Assembly: GCF_000427965.1 (NCBI RefSeq)
Contig: NZ_ATZA01000010.1
Coordinates: 1-64,000, forward strand
Source of the DNA: Olivibacter sitiensis DSM 17696
GTDB lineage: Bacteria > Bacteroidota > Bacteroidia > Sphingobacteriales > Sphingobacteriaceae
Direction of reading: 5' to 3'
DNA length: 64,000 bases
Part shown: piece after piece, positions 1-8,035 of the stretch
Layout: each line of letters opens with the position of its first letter
Numbering within the stretch: the stretch's first letter is position 1
Notes under the pieces: model-generated
Databases searched by the model: none
What the model saw: the letters and a program-made list of their open reading frames with translations, nothing else
What the model was told of the DNA's origin: nothing
Position numbers and translations under genes: made by a program

Positions 1-291
<291 letters not shown>

Positions 292-328
292 GTTTCAGTT
301 TTCTCTTTTAACTTACTACATTTGCTCC

Positions 329-1153
329 ATGTCACTATCCTTTGCATCCATCAATTCGGGCAGTAATGGCAATTGTTATTACGTAGGCAATGAGCATGAG
401 GCTGTTTTGGTCGATGCTGGTATCTCCTGCCGCGAGATTGAGAAGCGCATGAGGCGTATGGGACTGGACATGCACAAAGTGAAGGCCATCTTCATTTCCC
501 ACGAGCATACCGACCACATACGCGGCCTTTGTACTTTGACCAATAAATATCAGCTGCCGGTGTATATCACCGATGGCACCTTGAATGCCTGTAGGCTGGC
601 TATTCCCAGCAGATTGCTCCACTCGCTCAGTCGTTACCCAGTTGTGCAAATTGGCAATTTGACGGTGCAAGCCTTCCAAAAATACCACGATGCGGCGGAC
701 CCCTACAGCTTTACGGTAGAGCAAAACGACTTCACCGTAGGGGTCTTTACGGATTTGGGTCGCGTTTGCGACAACCTGATCGCGTATTTTGGCCGCTGCC
801 ATGCCGCTTTCCTGGAAGCCAACTACGATGAGGATATGCTGATCAATGGACGCTATCCTTATTTCTTGAAACACCGCATCCGTGGCGGCCATGGGCACCT
901 CTCCAATGCGCAGGCTTTGGATCTTTTCCTCCAACATCGTTCCCCCCGATTGAGCCACCTTCTGCTTTCGCACCTTTCCAAGGACAATAACGATCCGCAG
1001 CTTGTGCTCGACCTGTTCGCCCCACATCGAGGGAGTACCCAAGTGTCCGTAGCTTCGCGTTATGAAGAAAGTGCTGTGTTTTCGCTTGGTGAGGTAGAGA
1101 AGCCCGTCGTACAGATGGCTTTGTTTCCTGACCTAACTTCTAGAGTGGGCTAA
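329..1153 (+). CDS. MBL-fold metallohydrolase, WalJ/YycJ-like
   Basis: A 274-residue cytosolic protein of the metallo-beta-lactamase fold. The metal-binding motif SHEHTDH is at about residues 57-63 (H58, H60, D62, H63). Further ligand histidines are likely in RIRGGHGHLSN and LLSHLSKDNND. The opening SINSGSNGNCYYVGN is typical of the YycJ/WalJ group of putative nucleases, whose length it matches. The exact substrate is not known from sequence. A -7 box (TACATTTG, 317-324) with a TTTC 20 bases upstream ends four bases before the ATG, so transcription may start at the start codon itself. The IS3 end lies immediately upstream. Confidence 0.88.
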   Translation: MSLSFASINSGSNGNCYYVGNEHEAVLVDAGISCREIEKRMRRMGLDMHKVKAIFISHEHTDHIRGLCTLTNKYQLPVYITDGTLNACRLAIPSRLLHSLSRYPVVQIGNLTVQAFQKYHDAADPYSFTVEQNDFTVGVFTDLGRVCDNLIAYFGRCHAAFLEANYDEDMLINGRYPYFLKHRIRGGHGHLSNAQALDLFLQHRSPRLSHLLLSHLSKDNNDPQLVLDLFAPHRGSTQVSVASRYEESAVFSLGEVEKPVVQMALFPDLTSRVG

Positions 1154-1164
1154 TTCCCTCTTCT

Positions 1165-1268
1165 TGTAAATTGGAATTTTTTGTAAATTGCGTCACTATA
1201 CTGACCTAATTTATACAAACTGCGTCACTTAGCTGACCTAATTTATGTAAATTGCGCCACTTTATATG
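1165..1268 (+). repeat. 32-bp imperfect tandem repeat, about 2.7 copies, upstream of the DUF4143 ATPase
   Basis: Units run 1182-1213, 1214-1245 and 1246-1268 (partial). Each has tgtaaattgcgtcac or a close variant, then ctgacctaattta. An extra TGTAAATT lies at 1165-1172. TAAATT and AATTTA face each other across the unit joints; AATTTAtgTAAATT at 1240-1253 is a perfect inverted repeat. The array fills almost the whole gap between the metallohydrolase and the ATPase and stops 17 bases before the ATPase ATG, so it must overlap that gene's promoter or leader. Confidence 0.85.
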
Positions 1269-1285
1269 GTTTTAATTCGTAGATA

Positions 1286-2440
1286 ATGGCTATTCCGAGG
1301 TTAATTGAAAGGACAATGTTGTCTAAAATAGGGCTGCAAAAAGTATTGATGCTTTACGGTACGCGTAGGACAGGGAAGACCACCATAATTGAAAACATTG
1401 CTGCAGCGTATGGCGAAGACGCCTTGCTATTGCAGGGTGAAGATATGCAAGTTGCTTCTTTGTTGCAAAACAGAAGCATAGCGAACTATCGGCGATTGGT
1501 TGGGCAAAGAAAAGTGGTCATCATTGACGAAGCACAGGCTATCCCTGAAATAGGCAAGGCATTAAAGCTGATGGTTGACCAGATAAAGGGTATAACCATC
1601 ATTGCTACGGGTAGCAGTAGTTTTGATCTGGTGAATCACACTGGAGAACCGTTGGTCGGTCGAAATCTAGTGTATTTTCTATATCCAATAGCTCAGGTGG
1701 AGCTCTCTAAAGTAGAGGACTATTTGTCCACCAGGGGAAATCTGGAAGAGCGGCTCGTATATGGAAGCTACCCAGAGCTTTGGCAGCTAACAAGCAATGA
1801 GGACAAAGAAACCTATTTACGACAGTTGGTCAATTCTTATTTGCTCAAGGATTTGCTGGTATTGGATATGGTGAAAGGGGCAGACGTGCTTTATAAATTA
1901 CTGCAATTGCTAGCTTGGCAGGTAGGGAGTCAGGTAAGTACAACCGAACTGGGCAATCAGTTACAGATCAACAAAATTACCGTGGAGCGATATCTCGATC
2001 TGCTCGGCAAAGCATTTATCATTTATCCCCTCACAGGCTATAGCAACAACCTCCGCAAGGAAGTGACCAAGAGCAAAAAGTGGTATTTTTACGACAACGG
2101 CATACGAAATACGTTGATCAACAATTTTAGTGCACTTGGGTCTAGGAATGATGTGGGGCAATTGTGGGAACAATACGTATTAAGCGAACGCATAAAATAC
2201 AACAGTTATAGAGGCTATGCTCCTCAGTATTTCTTTTGGCGCACTTACGACGGGCAAGAGATCGATCTTTTGGAACTATACAATGGTCAATTGCAGGCCT
2301 TGGAATGCAAATGGAATTTGAATAAAGGCAAGGTGCCTGTGGCCTTTGCCAAGGCCTATCCTAATGCAAGTTTTGAGCTGGTGCACCGAGATAATTACTT
2401 GGATTGGATTGATGGAGTAATAGGAGAGGCAAACCAATAA
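1286..2440 (+). CDS. AAA+ ATPase with C-terminal DUF4143 domain
   Basis: A 384-residue protein. The N-terminal P-loop domain has Walker A YGTRRTGKTT (about residues 24-33), Walker B VVIIDEAQ (D81, E82) and a sensor-like ATGSSSFDL. The remaining part, including YGSYPELWQL, a winged-helix-like stretch and the final QEIDLLELYNG / LECKWN, matches the DUF4143 domain, which has a restriction-endonuclease-like core. Such ATPases are common and often multi-copy in Bacteroidota and archaea; their function is not established. Its setting between housekeeping genes, behind tandem repeats and near an IS end, suggests recent acquisition. That is inference. Confidence 0.88.
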   Translation: MAIPRLIERTMLSKIGLQKVLMLYGTRRTGKTTIIENIAAAYGEDALLLQGEDMQVASLLQNRSIANYRRLVGQRKVVIIDEAQAIPEIGKALKLMVDQIKGITIIATGSSSFDLVNHTGEPLVGRNLVYFLYPIAQVELSKVEDYLSTRGNLEERLVYGSYPELWQLTSNEDKETYLRQLVNSYLLKDLLVLDMVKGADVLYKLLQLLAWQVGSQVSTTELGNQLQINKITVERYLDLLGKAFIIYPLTGYSNNLRKEVTKSKKWYFYDNGIRNTLINNFSALGSRNDVGQLWEQYVLSERIKYNSYRGYAPQYFFWRTYDGQEIDLLELYNGQLQALECKWNLNKGKVPVAFAKAYPNASFELVHRDNYLDWIDGVIGEANQ

Positions 2441-2468
2441 CATTTGGAGGTCATGTTATACGTTTGTG

Positions 2469-2500
2469 GTTGCCTTAGCTTTTTACCCTGATTATATTTG
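2469..2500 (+). promoter_or_regulatory. Bacteroidota-type promoter for the aldo/keto reductase
   Basis: A -33 box GTTG at 2469-2472 is followed by exactly 20 bases and the -7 box TATATTTG at 2493-2500. This fits the TTTG / TAnnTTTG pattern of the primary sigma factor in this phylum. Predicted transcription begins near 2506, about 22 bases before the ATG at 2529. Confidence 0.6.
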
Positions 2501-2528
2501 AGCCTACACTTTATAAAAACACAGGAAT

Positions 2529-3518
2529 ATGGAATATAGAAGAATGGGCAAAACGGGCTTGCAGTTGAGCACCTTGTCATTTGGATCTTGGGTCACTTTT
2601 GCCAAGCAGATAGACGATGGCATCAGCGACAGGCTAATGGGCATAGCCTACGATGCGGGCGTGAACTTTTTCGACAATGCCGAAGTATATTCCGGAGGCG
2701 AATCGGAAAAAATGATGGGGAGGGTGCTCAAAAATAAAAATTGGGAACGTTCGTCCTATGTCGTTTCCAGTAAGGTATTCTTTGGATGGAAAGGAGCAGA
2801 TAAGAAACCCAATCAGCACGGCCTGAGCCGCAAGCATATCATGGAGGCCTGCCATGAAGCCTTGGATCGATTGCAGGTAGAGTACTTGGATCTGTACTAT
2901 TGCCACCGTCCAGACAAAAATACGCCCATCGAAGAGGTAGTACGTACCATGAACACCTTGATACAGCAGGGAAAGATATTTTACTGGGGCACCAGTGAAT
3001 GGAGTGCGGCCGAGATCGTGGAAGCACATGCGGTAGCCGCTCGCTTGGGATTGGAGCCGCCGGCCGTGGAACAGCCGGAATACAACCTGTTCACCCGTCA
3101 GAAGATGGAGGTCGATTATTTGCCCATATTCCGCGACTTGGGAATGGGAACGACAATTTGGAGCCCATTGGCCTCTGGCCTACTCACCGGAAAATATAAC
3201 GATGGTATTCCCGAAGGGTCAAGGCTCGCCTTGGAAGGTTATGAATGGTTGAAAGATAAAAGCTATACGCAACAAAAACTGGAAGCGGTACGCAAACTGG
3301 GACATCTGGCCGCAGAACTGGACACAAGTACGACCATCCTATCCTTGGCATGGACGGTAAGCAATCCCAACGTGACTACGGCTATCTTGGGCGCTACCAA
3401 AGAAAGTCAGCTGGAGGAAAACCTCAAGGCATTGGATGTACTGCCCAAATTGACACCGGATCTGTTGGCACAAATAGACGACATCATGGGTACAAAACCT
3501 TTGCTACCAGAATACTAG
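2529..3518 (+). CDS. Aldo/keto reductase, Kv-beta-like subgroup
   Basis: A 329-residue NADPH-dependent oxidoreductase of the TIM-barrel aldo/keto reductase family. The catalytic tetrad is visible as D49 and Y54 (FFDNAEVYSGGESE), K82 (VSSKVFF) and H126 (YYCHRP). The start MEYRRMGKTGLQLSTLSFGS and the WGTSEWSAAEI motif place it near the voltage-gated potassium channel beta-subunit-like enzymes. Substrates are probably small aldehydes; the physiological one cannot be named. It is monocistronic, with its own promoter. Confidence 0.92.
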   Translation: MEYRRMGKTGLQLSTLSFGSWVTFAKQIDDGISDRLMGIAYDAGVNFFDNAEVYSGGESEKMMGRVLKNKNWERSSYVVSSKVFFGWKGADKKPNQHGLSRKHIMEACHEALDRLQVEYLDLYYCHRPDKNTPIEEVVRTMNTLIQQGKIFYWGTSEWSAAEIVEAHAVAARLGLEPPAVEQPEYNLFTRQKMEVDYLPIFRDLGMGTTIWSPLASGLLTGKYNDGIPEGSRLALEGYEWLKDKSYTQQKLEAVRKLGHLAAELDTSTTILSLAWTVSNPNVTTAILGATKESQLEENLKALDVLPKLTPDLLAQIDDIMGTKPLLPEY

Positions 3519-3559
3519 AGCGGCATATACCAGTTTTCAGGTATTTTTTGCCAAGTCGC

Positions 3560-3589
3560 TTGTTCTTTTCATGTTTTGCTATATATTTG
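3560..3589 (+). promoter_or_regulatory. Promoter for the Bor-like lipoprotein
   Basis: TTG at 3560-3562, a 19-base spacer, and -7 box TATATTTG at 3582-3589. Predicted start near 3595 gives a leader of about 23 bases to the ATG at 3618. This argues against any start codon upstream of 3618. Confidence 0.55.
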
Positions 3590-3617
3590 GGTTGCTTTAA
3601 TATCTAAACTGTTTAAA

Positions 3618-3911
3618 ATGAGAAGAAAACTATTCAACCTAGCGCTGGCAGGATGCTTGTCTATGCTAATGACCTCATGTTATACCTACACTTATACGGT
3701 AGGTAGCGGCCCGAAATCTGGCCAGGAAGTAAAGGCAAAGAACCATTATTTGATTTATGGTTTGGCGCCTCTCAAAACGACCAGTCCAGTTGTGCTTGCT
3801 GGAGACTCAAAAGATTACGAAGTCACGCTGCAGCACACCTTTGTAGATGGATTGATCAATGCCATTACTTTTGGTATATATAATCCTACTACCACCACGG
3901 TAAAGAAATAG
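3618..3911 (+). CDS. Bor-like lipoprotein
   Basis: A 97-residue secreted lipoprotein. The signal peptide MRRKLFNLALAGCLSMLMTSC ends in a lipobox with the lipidated cysteine at residue 21. The mature part reads TYTVGSGPKSG, then HTFVDGLINAITFGIYNP, which parallels phage lambda Bor (TVGNKP... QTFVNGLLGFITLGIYTP). Bor is an outer-membrane lipoprotein linked to serum resistance in E. coli. In Bacteroidota such proteins are chromosomal and uncharacterised. The ATG at 3618 was chosen because it starts the signal peptide and lies just after a good promoter. Confidence 0.8.
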   Translation: MRRKLFNLALAGCLSMLMTSCYTYTYTVGSGPKSGQEVKAKNHYLIYGLAPLKTTSPVVLAGDSKDYEVTLQHTFVDGLINAITFGIYNPTTTTVKK

Positions 3912-3918
3912 TTTCCTT

Positions 3919-3950
3919 AATCAAGGTGGGGTTTTCTCCTCGCCTTGATT
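3919..3950 (+). terminator. Hairpin after the Bor-like gene
   Basis: AATCAAGG at 3919-3926 pairs with CCTTGATT at 3943-3950. It lies eight bases after the stop codon. There is no T run after it on the plus strand, so it may act as an mRNA 3' stabiliser or a weak terminator. Confidence 0.45.
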
Positions 3951-4122
3951 GTAACAAGGCTAATTCGTTCGTTTCCCGGATAAGACCGACTTTTGTTTTG
4001 GAATTCAGATCTCTTAGGGTGGTTTCGTAATAGACTAATTTCCCTTTTCCAAAATATGATTTCATGACCAAATAGTTGAAAATTTGCATTCCCTCGATCA
4101 TAGGTTTTGCCAAGGGCAATAT

Positions 4123-4344
4123 TTATCTGCGCTTTTGAAGTTGTTTTGCGAAAGCATAGATGAAGTTGCCCAACGGTGAAAATAGAGCGCTGTTCAACGC
4201 GTGCATAATAATGATGAATGCTTCGTTGTCACGAAGAAGTGGAAGAAGATCCTCTTGGTGTAACTTTTTATCCCAACCACCCCAGATTTTATCCCAAACA
4301 AGGCAGAGTATGTCTTTTGGTTGCTTAGTTTTACGCCATGAAAA
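4123..4344 (-). other. Possible decayed reading frame in the 3912-4337 gap
   Basis: The 426-base gap before the LytS-type kinase holds no intact gene. On the minus strand one frame stays open for 73 codons before a stop at 4123-4125. It reads like protein, for example DLLPLLRDNEAFIIIMHALN, then NFIYAFAKQLQKRR at the stop. It has no start codon except an internal ATG that would leave 32 residues. The same frame continues open past the stop down to 3889. I do not recognise a family. It may be a gene remnant or chance. Confidence 0.2.
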
Positions 4345-5348
4345 TCAAAGTGGTTTTTATACATGTCGTTGGCTGGCTTCTATTCTTGATTTATTCCTAC
4401 ACCTATTGGTTGGGGAAAGATGCGAGTAGAATCCAGTTTTGGGTAAGTATCTCCATGGATATCTGTCGTATCCTGCAGTTCTATTTTTGTTACCTACTCG
4501 TATATCCGCTTTTTATAAAGACCAGTAAACTGTGGCACCTCTCGTTGGGCATAGTAGGGGCTTTCTTTCTGTTCATCGGTCTACGTGCGGGCATAGAGGA
4601 AGTGATTTATCCCGTGACATTGGGTTTTCATAACTATTTCAAAGGTACTACGGTAGGTTATTATATTGTAGATAACATATACTATGCCGTTCCCTATATC
4701 GTGTTGTCTGCTGCGGTATTCTTCACGCAAAGGGCATTTGCCGAGATAAAGCGCAATAAGCTACTGCAGCAAGAAGCCACCAAGGCCGAGCTGGCCTTCC
4801 TGCGTTCGCAGATCAACCCCCATTTTTTGTACAATGCGCTCAATTATATGTACTCACTGGCCATTCCCGTTTCGGATGAGTTGGCAAAGGCCATCGTGAA
4901 GCTGTCGGACATTATGCGCTACACCTTTTCGGAGACCAAGGACGGCAGGGTGGAGCTCGTAAAGGAAGTGGAGTATGCCCAAGCTTATGTAGAGTTGCTT
5001 CGCATGCGCTTTGCACCGCAGTTTTTCGTGCAGTGGGAATTGGGTCCCCTGCCCGAAGAGGTGAAAATCGCACCCTTATTGCTCATACCTTTTGTTGAAA
5101 ATGCGTTGAAGCATGGGGTCATCAACGATCCGCAACGGCCTGTTAAGATCAAGTTGATTTATGTAAATGGCAAGTTGACACTGACGGTCAACAATAAGAT
5201 AGGCCAGCAGCAAAAAGACAGGTCCAGTGGCGTGGGGCTCGTCAACGTGCGGAGACGTTTGGAACTGATATATCCCGACAAGCATGAATTGTTGATTTCC
5301 AACAATGGAAGGAGCTATCGGGTCACATTGGTAATAGAACTAGAATGA
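4338..5348 (+). CDS. LytS/AlgZ-type sensor histidine kinase
   Basis: A 336-residue membrane kinase. About four hydrophobic segments fill residues 1-130. A short coiled coil then leads into the His_kinase domain (PF06580 type), with RSQINPHFLYNALN carrying the phospho-accepting H162. The ATPase part has PFVENALKHG (N box) and SSGVGLVNVRRRL (G box). Kinases of this class normally work with a LytTR response regulator encoded next to them. Here only a 29-codon remnant of that regulator follows at 5350-5436, so the kinase may be an orphan, signal through another regulator, or be losing function. Confidence 0.9.
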   Translation: MKIKVVFIHVVGWLLFLIYSYTYWLGKDASRIQFWVSISMDICRILQFYFCYLLVYPLFIKTSKLWHLSLGIVGAFFLFIGLRAGIEEVIYPVTLGFHNYFKGTTVGYYIVDNIYYAVPYIVLSAAVFFTQRAFAEIKRNKLLQQEATKAELAFLRSQINPHFLYNALNYMYSLAIPVSDELAKAIVKLSDIMRYTFSETKDGRVELVKEVEYAQAYVELLRMRFAPQFFVQWELGPLPEEVKIAPLLLIPFVENALKHGVINDPQRPVKIKLIYVNGKLTLTVNNKIGQQQKDRSSGVGLVNVRRRLELIYPDKHELLISNNGRSYRVTLVIELE

Positions 5349-5349
5349 G

Positions 5350-5436
5350 ATGATACGCTGTCTGTTGGCAAATAAATACTTGCCCATAGGGGAGAGCTAT
5401 AGGCAGGGATTCTATGAGCATATAAAGAAAACGTAA
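5350..5436 (+). pseudogene. Internally deleted LytTR response regulator
   Basis: Directly after the kinase stop an ATG opens a 28-residue frame, MIRCLLANKYLPIGESYRQG and so on, ending at TAA 5434-5436. The first five residues match the usual start of LytTR-family regulators (MIRCLIVDDEP). The rest, LPIGESYRQGFYEHIKK, matches the usual C-terminal tail of the LytTR DNA-binding domain. The receiver domain and almost all of the DNA-binding domain are missing, yet the junction is in frame. This looks like one internal deletion of roughly 200 codons. The reading is based on family knowledge and not on an alignment. Confidence 0.72.
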
Positions 5437-5538
5437 TTATTTATGATATAATGATTTATACCAAATCTAAATTCGTTTTTGATTCCACTAACACGTTCCT
5501 TTTTGTTAATATTGGATCACACTTGTACAAGCAATAGT

Positions 5539-6030
5539 ATGGAAAACGAAAAGGAAGAAAAAACCTTTGTGGTACAGAAGGTACAACCGGCATTATTGGG
5601 TTTAATGGATGGCTCTGTGTCTACATTGGCACCTATCTTTGCAGCGGCGGGACTTACCGCAAGGCCCATTCAGGCGTTTTATGTGGGCTTGGCTGCTTCG
5701 CTTGGGGCGGGCATCAGTATGGGCCTGGCCGAGGCACTGACGGATGATGGCACGATAACGGGTCGTGGAGGACCTTGGTCAAGAGGTTTCATTACGGGCT
5801 TGGGCACTGCCGTTGGTGGCATGTTGCACACCTTGCCCTTTCTTATCCCAAACATCCGCGTGGCACTCAATATTGCCTATTTGGTCGTAGGCATTGAATT
5901 GTTGCTCATCAGCTATATTCGGTACCGTTACATGAAGGCACCTTTGGGCAAAACCGTTGTACAGATTATCGTAGGTGGCGCTATCGTCTTTTTCCTGGGC
6001 ATCTATCTGGGAAATATGGGTGCGAACTGA
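5539..6030 (+). CDS. VIT1/CCC1-family membrane protein
   Basis: A 163-residue inner-membrane protein with four or five hydrophobic segments. The segment [20 protein letters not shown] followed by [16 protein letters not shown] resembles the VIT1/CCC1 family of iron and manganese transporters, where such membrane acidic residues bind metal. It is shorter than most members, which have about 230 residues and an extra cytosolic metal-binding loop. ATG 5539 is preferred over the upstream codon at 5479 because MENEKEEK is a normal hydrophilic start. Metal specificity is inferred. Confidence 0.75.
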   Translation: MENEKEEKTFVVQKVQPALLGLMDGSVSTLAPIFAAAGLTARPIQAFYVGLAASLGAGISMGLAEALTDDGTITGRGGPWSRGFITGLGTAVGGMLHTLPFLIPNIRVALNIAYLVVGIELLLISYIRYRYMKAPLGKTVVQIIVGGAIVFFLGIYLGNMGAN

Positions 6031-6193
6031 CATAATTTCATGCTTTTCAATGCCTTGTGGTATTTTCGTGACACTGGCATATTTATTGAATCCCGACAAG
6101 CAGAACTTTCTGCACGATGGTTTGTTTAACGATTGCCGCCTGCGTAATCCTAGCGACAAAGCTCGTTCAGGGAGCGATATCAATAAAGCGCAT

Positions 6194-7135
6194 ATGGAAT
6201 ATATAGATTATTATAAAATATTAGGAATTGATAAGAATGCGAGTGGCGACGAAGTAAAAAAAGCCTATCGTAAACTAGCCCGAAAATACCATCCCGATCT
6301 CAATCCCGACGATAAGGAGGCACATAGCAAGTTTCAGCAGATTAACGAAGCCAACGAGGTGCTGAGCGACCCAGAAAAGCGTAAAAAGTACGACCAATAT
6401 GGTAAGGACTGGCAACACGCGGAAGCCTACGAACAGGCACGGAAGGCACAGGAAGCTGGCGGAGGCCAATACGCCGGGGGTAACCCTTTTGGTGGTGCGG
6501 GCGGTCCATTCGAGGGCTATTCTACAGGAGGTAGTGGCAACTTTGATGCTGGTGATTTCTCCGAGTTCTTCTCGTCTATGTTTGGCGGCGCCGCAGGGGG
6601 AAGGCGTGGTAGGACCGCATCCTTCAAAGGACAGGACTATCGGGCAGAACTGCACCTGAGTCTGCACGATGCCGCTGAAACGCACAAGCAGACCCTTACC
6701 GTCAACGGGAAGAACCTGCGGATTACCATTCCGGCAGGGGTGGCCAATGGTCAAGAAATACGGTTGAAAGGACAAGGTGGCCCCGGGGCAAACAATGGCC
6801 CGGCAGGCGATTTGTACATTACCTTTGTCATAGCCGAAGATCCCATTTTCAAACGCTTGAACAATGATCTTTACGTGCAACAGGACATTGACCTCTATAC
6901 TGCCGTGTTGGGCGGAGAGGTAATGATAGATACTCTCTCAGGCAAGGTGAAACTGAAAGTAAAGCCCGAAACGCAGAACGGCACCAAGGTCAGGTTGAAA
7001 GGCAAGGGATTTCCTGTGTACAAAAAAGATGGGGAATATGGCGATCTGTTCGTGACCTATAACGTGAAGATCCCTACAGGGCTGACCGAAGAACAGAAAG
7101 AACTATTCAGAAAATTGGCTGGTAGAACAGCTTAA
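6194..7135 (+). CDS. cbpA: CbpA-like DnaJ co-chaperone
   Basis: A 313-residue J-domain protein. The J domain is at about residues 1-70 ([19 protein letters not shown], with the HPD motif in [10 protein letters not shown]). A glycine-rich linker follows (about 80-140), then two DnaJ C-terminal substrate-binding domains. There is no cysteine-rich zinc domain, which separates CbpA from DnaJ. It stimulates DnaK and helps refold proteins. ATG 6194 starts the J domain; the open frame extends upstream but that part has no J-protein features. cbpM follows 13 bases downstream, the usual pair. Confidence 0.93.
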   Translation: MEYIDYYKILGIDKNASGDEVKKAYRKLARKYHPDLNPDDKEAHSKFQQINEANEVLSDPEKRKKYDQYGKDWQHAEAYEQARKAQEAGGGQYAGGNPFGGAGGPFEGYSTGGSGNFDAGDFSEFFSSMFGGAAGGRRGRTASFKGQDYRAELHLSLHDAAETHKQTLTVNGKNLRITIPAGVANGQEIRLKGQGGPGANNGPAGDLYITFVIAEDPIFKRLNNDLYVQQDIDLYTAVLGGEVMIDTLSGKVKLKVKPETQNGTKVRLKGKGFPVYKKDGEYGDLFVTYNVKIPTGLTEEQKELFRKLAGRTA

Positions 7136-7148
7136 ATGATACGAAAAT

Positions 7149-7439
7149 ATGGCTACGGAACTGATTTTGCTACGTGAATACTGTACGCGTTGTGAGGTAG
7201 ATCCCACATTTGTACAGGTACTGGAAGACGAAGATATGATAGAGGTAACCCTGATAAGTGGGGAGCGCTATATTAGCGAAGATCAATTAGATATGCTATC
7301 GCGTTTCGTGAATTGGCATTACGACCTGGATATTAATGTGGAAGGCATTGATGCCATGAGGCACCTCATGGAGAAAATGCAGCGCATGCAAGAGCGCATA
7401 TATGAACTGGAAGCCAAGTTGCAGATCGGGCGGTTTTGA
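7149..7439 (+). CDS. cbpM: Chaperone modulator CbpM
   Basis: A 96-residue cytosolic protein with a MerR-like helix-turn-helix region (EDMIEVTLISGERYISEDQL) and a C-terminal helix (MEKMQRMQERIYELEAKL). CbpM binds the J domain of CbpA and inhibits its activation of DnaK. The length, the operon position right after cbpA and the HEK-type helix all agree with the family. Confidence 0.88.
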   Translation: MATELILLREYCTRCEVDPTFVQVLEDEDMIEVTLISGERYISEDQLDMLSRFVNWHYDLDINVEGIDAMRHLMEKMQRMQERIYELEAKLQIGRF

Positions 7440-7563
7440 TAATAGAGAAAGAAGAAGATTGTGTTTTTTCTACAGGAGATACAAAACAATTTGTGCCCCA
7501 TTGATATTAGTATCTATTGAGTAATATTAATGTTATTGGGTATAAACAATTAAGAAAGAAAGC

Positions 7564-7884
7564 ATGAGAGCAAAAATTTATTCATTGCTGGTTATTGTGA
7601 TGTTGGCATTCACATTTAGCAGCCCCGTATCGGCAAAAGATGATCCAAACAAGAAAATGGAAATGACCGAAGCAGAGGTCGAGGCGAAGTTGTCCGAAAT
7701 GCGCGTACGAGTGGCAGAGATCAAGTCGATAGACAAGTCTACCCTCACTAAGGAAGAGCGCAAGGCATTGAAAAAGGAACTTAAGGAGATGAATAAGAAG
7801 GCAAGAGCAATGGGTTCTGGAGGCGTTTACCTTTCTGTTGGTGCTATCATCATCATTATATTGGTGCTTATACTTATTCTTTAG
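7564..7884 (+). CDS. Small exported protein with C-terminal membrane anchor
   Basis: A 106-residue protein of unknown function. It has a signal peptide (residues 1-24, ending SSPVSA) and a charged helical middle rich in E and K (TEAEVEAKLSEMRVRVAEIK, then LTKEERKALKKELKEMNKKA). It ends in a hydrophobic helix, VYLSVGAIIIIILVLILIL, reaching the C-terminus. It resembles small stress-related proteins often seen in Sphingobacteriales, but I cannot name a family. It is monocistronic and ends in a clear terminator. Confidence 0.75.
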   Translation: MRAKIYSLLVIVMLAFTFSSPVSAKDDPNKKMEMTEAEVEAKLSEMRVRVAEIKSIDKSTLTKEERKALKKELKEMNKKARAMGSGGVYLSVGAIIIIILVLILIL

Positions 7885-7907
7885 GCGTCAATAGTTAAAT
7901 AGCAATG

Positions 7908-7940
7908 GAGGCGAGTGATTTCTAATCGTTCGCCTCTTTT
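7908..7940 (+). terminator. Rho-independent terminator
   Basis: GAGGCGA at 7908-7914 pairs with TCGCCTC at 7930-7936, with part of the loop also able to pair, and TTTT follows at 7937-7940. It closes the unit of the small exported protein and separates it from the signalling operon. Confidence 0.8.
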
Positions 7941-8035
7941 GATTTTCATGTATCCTTGATATTATCAGATTCGTAATAAAGAGATATAAATTAGTTATAA
8001 TTGTGTTTTGATGCTAAAAACTGCCTAATTATAGA

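Noticed and set aside
335-1042. Long open frame (235 codons) on the minus strand opposite the metallohydrolase
   Set aside because: It lies fully antisense to a gene with clear catalytic motifs and has no protein features of its own.
1286-2440. DUF4143 ATPase as part of a phage-defence system
   Set aside because: No partner gene such as a nuclease, methylase or toxin-like protein lies next to it; neighbours are housekeeping genes.
3889-4119. 76-codon minus-strand frame after the Bor-like gene
   Set aside because: It runs through the post-gene hairpin and into the Bor-like coding end, and starts only at a TTG after a stop. Considered at most a continuation of the possible decayed frame at 4123-4344.
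6275-6880. 201-codon minus-strand frame inside cbpA
   Set aside because: Mirror of the glycine-rich and substrate-binding parts of cbpA; no independent features.
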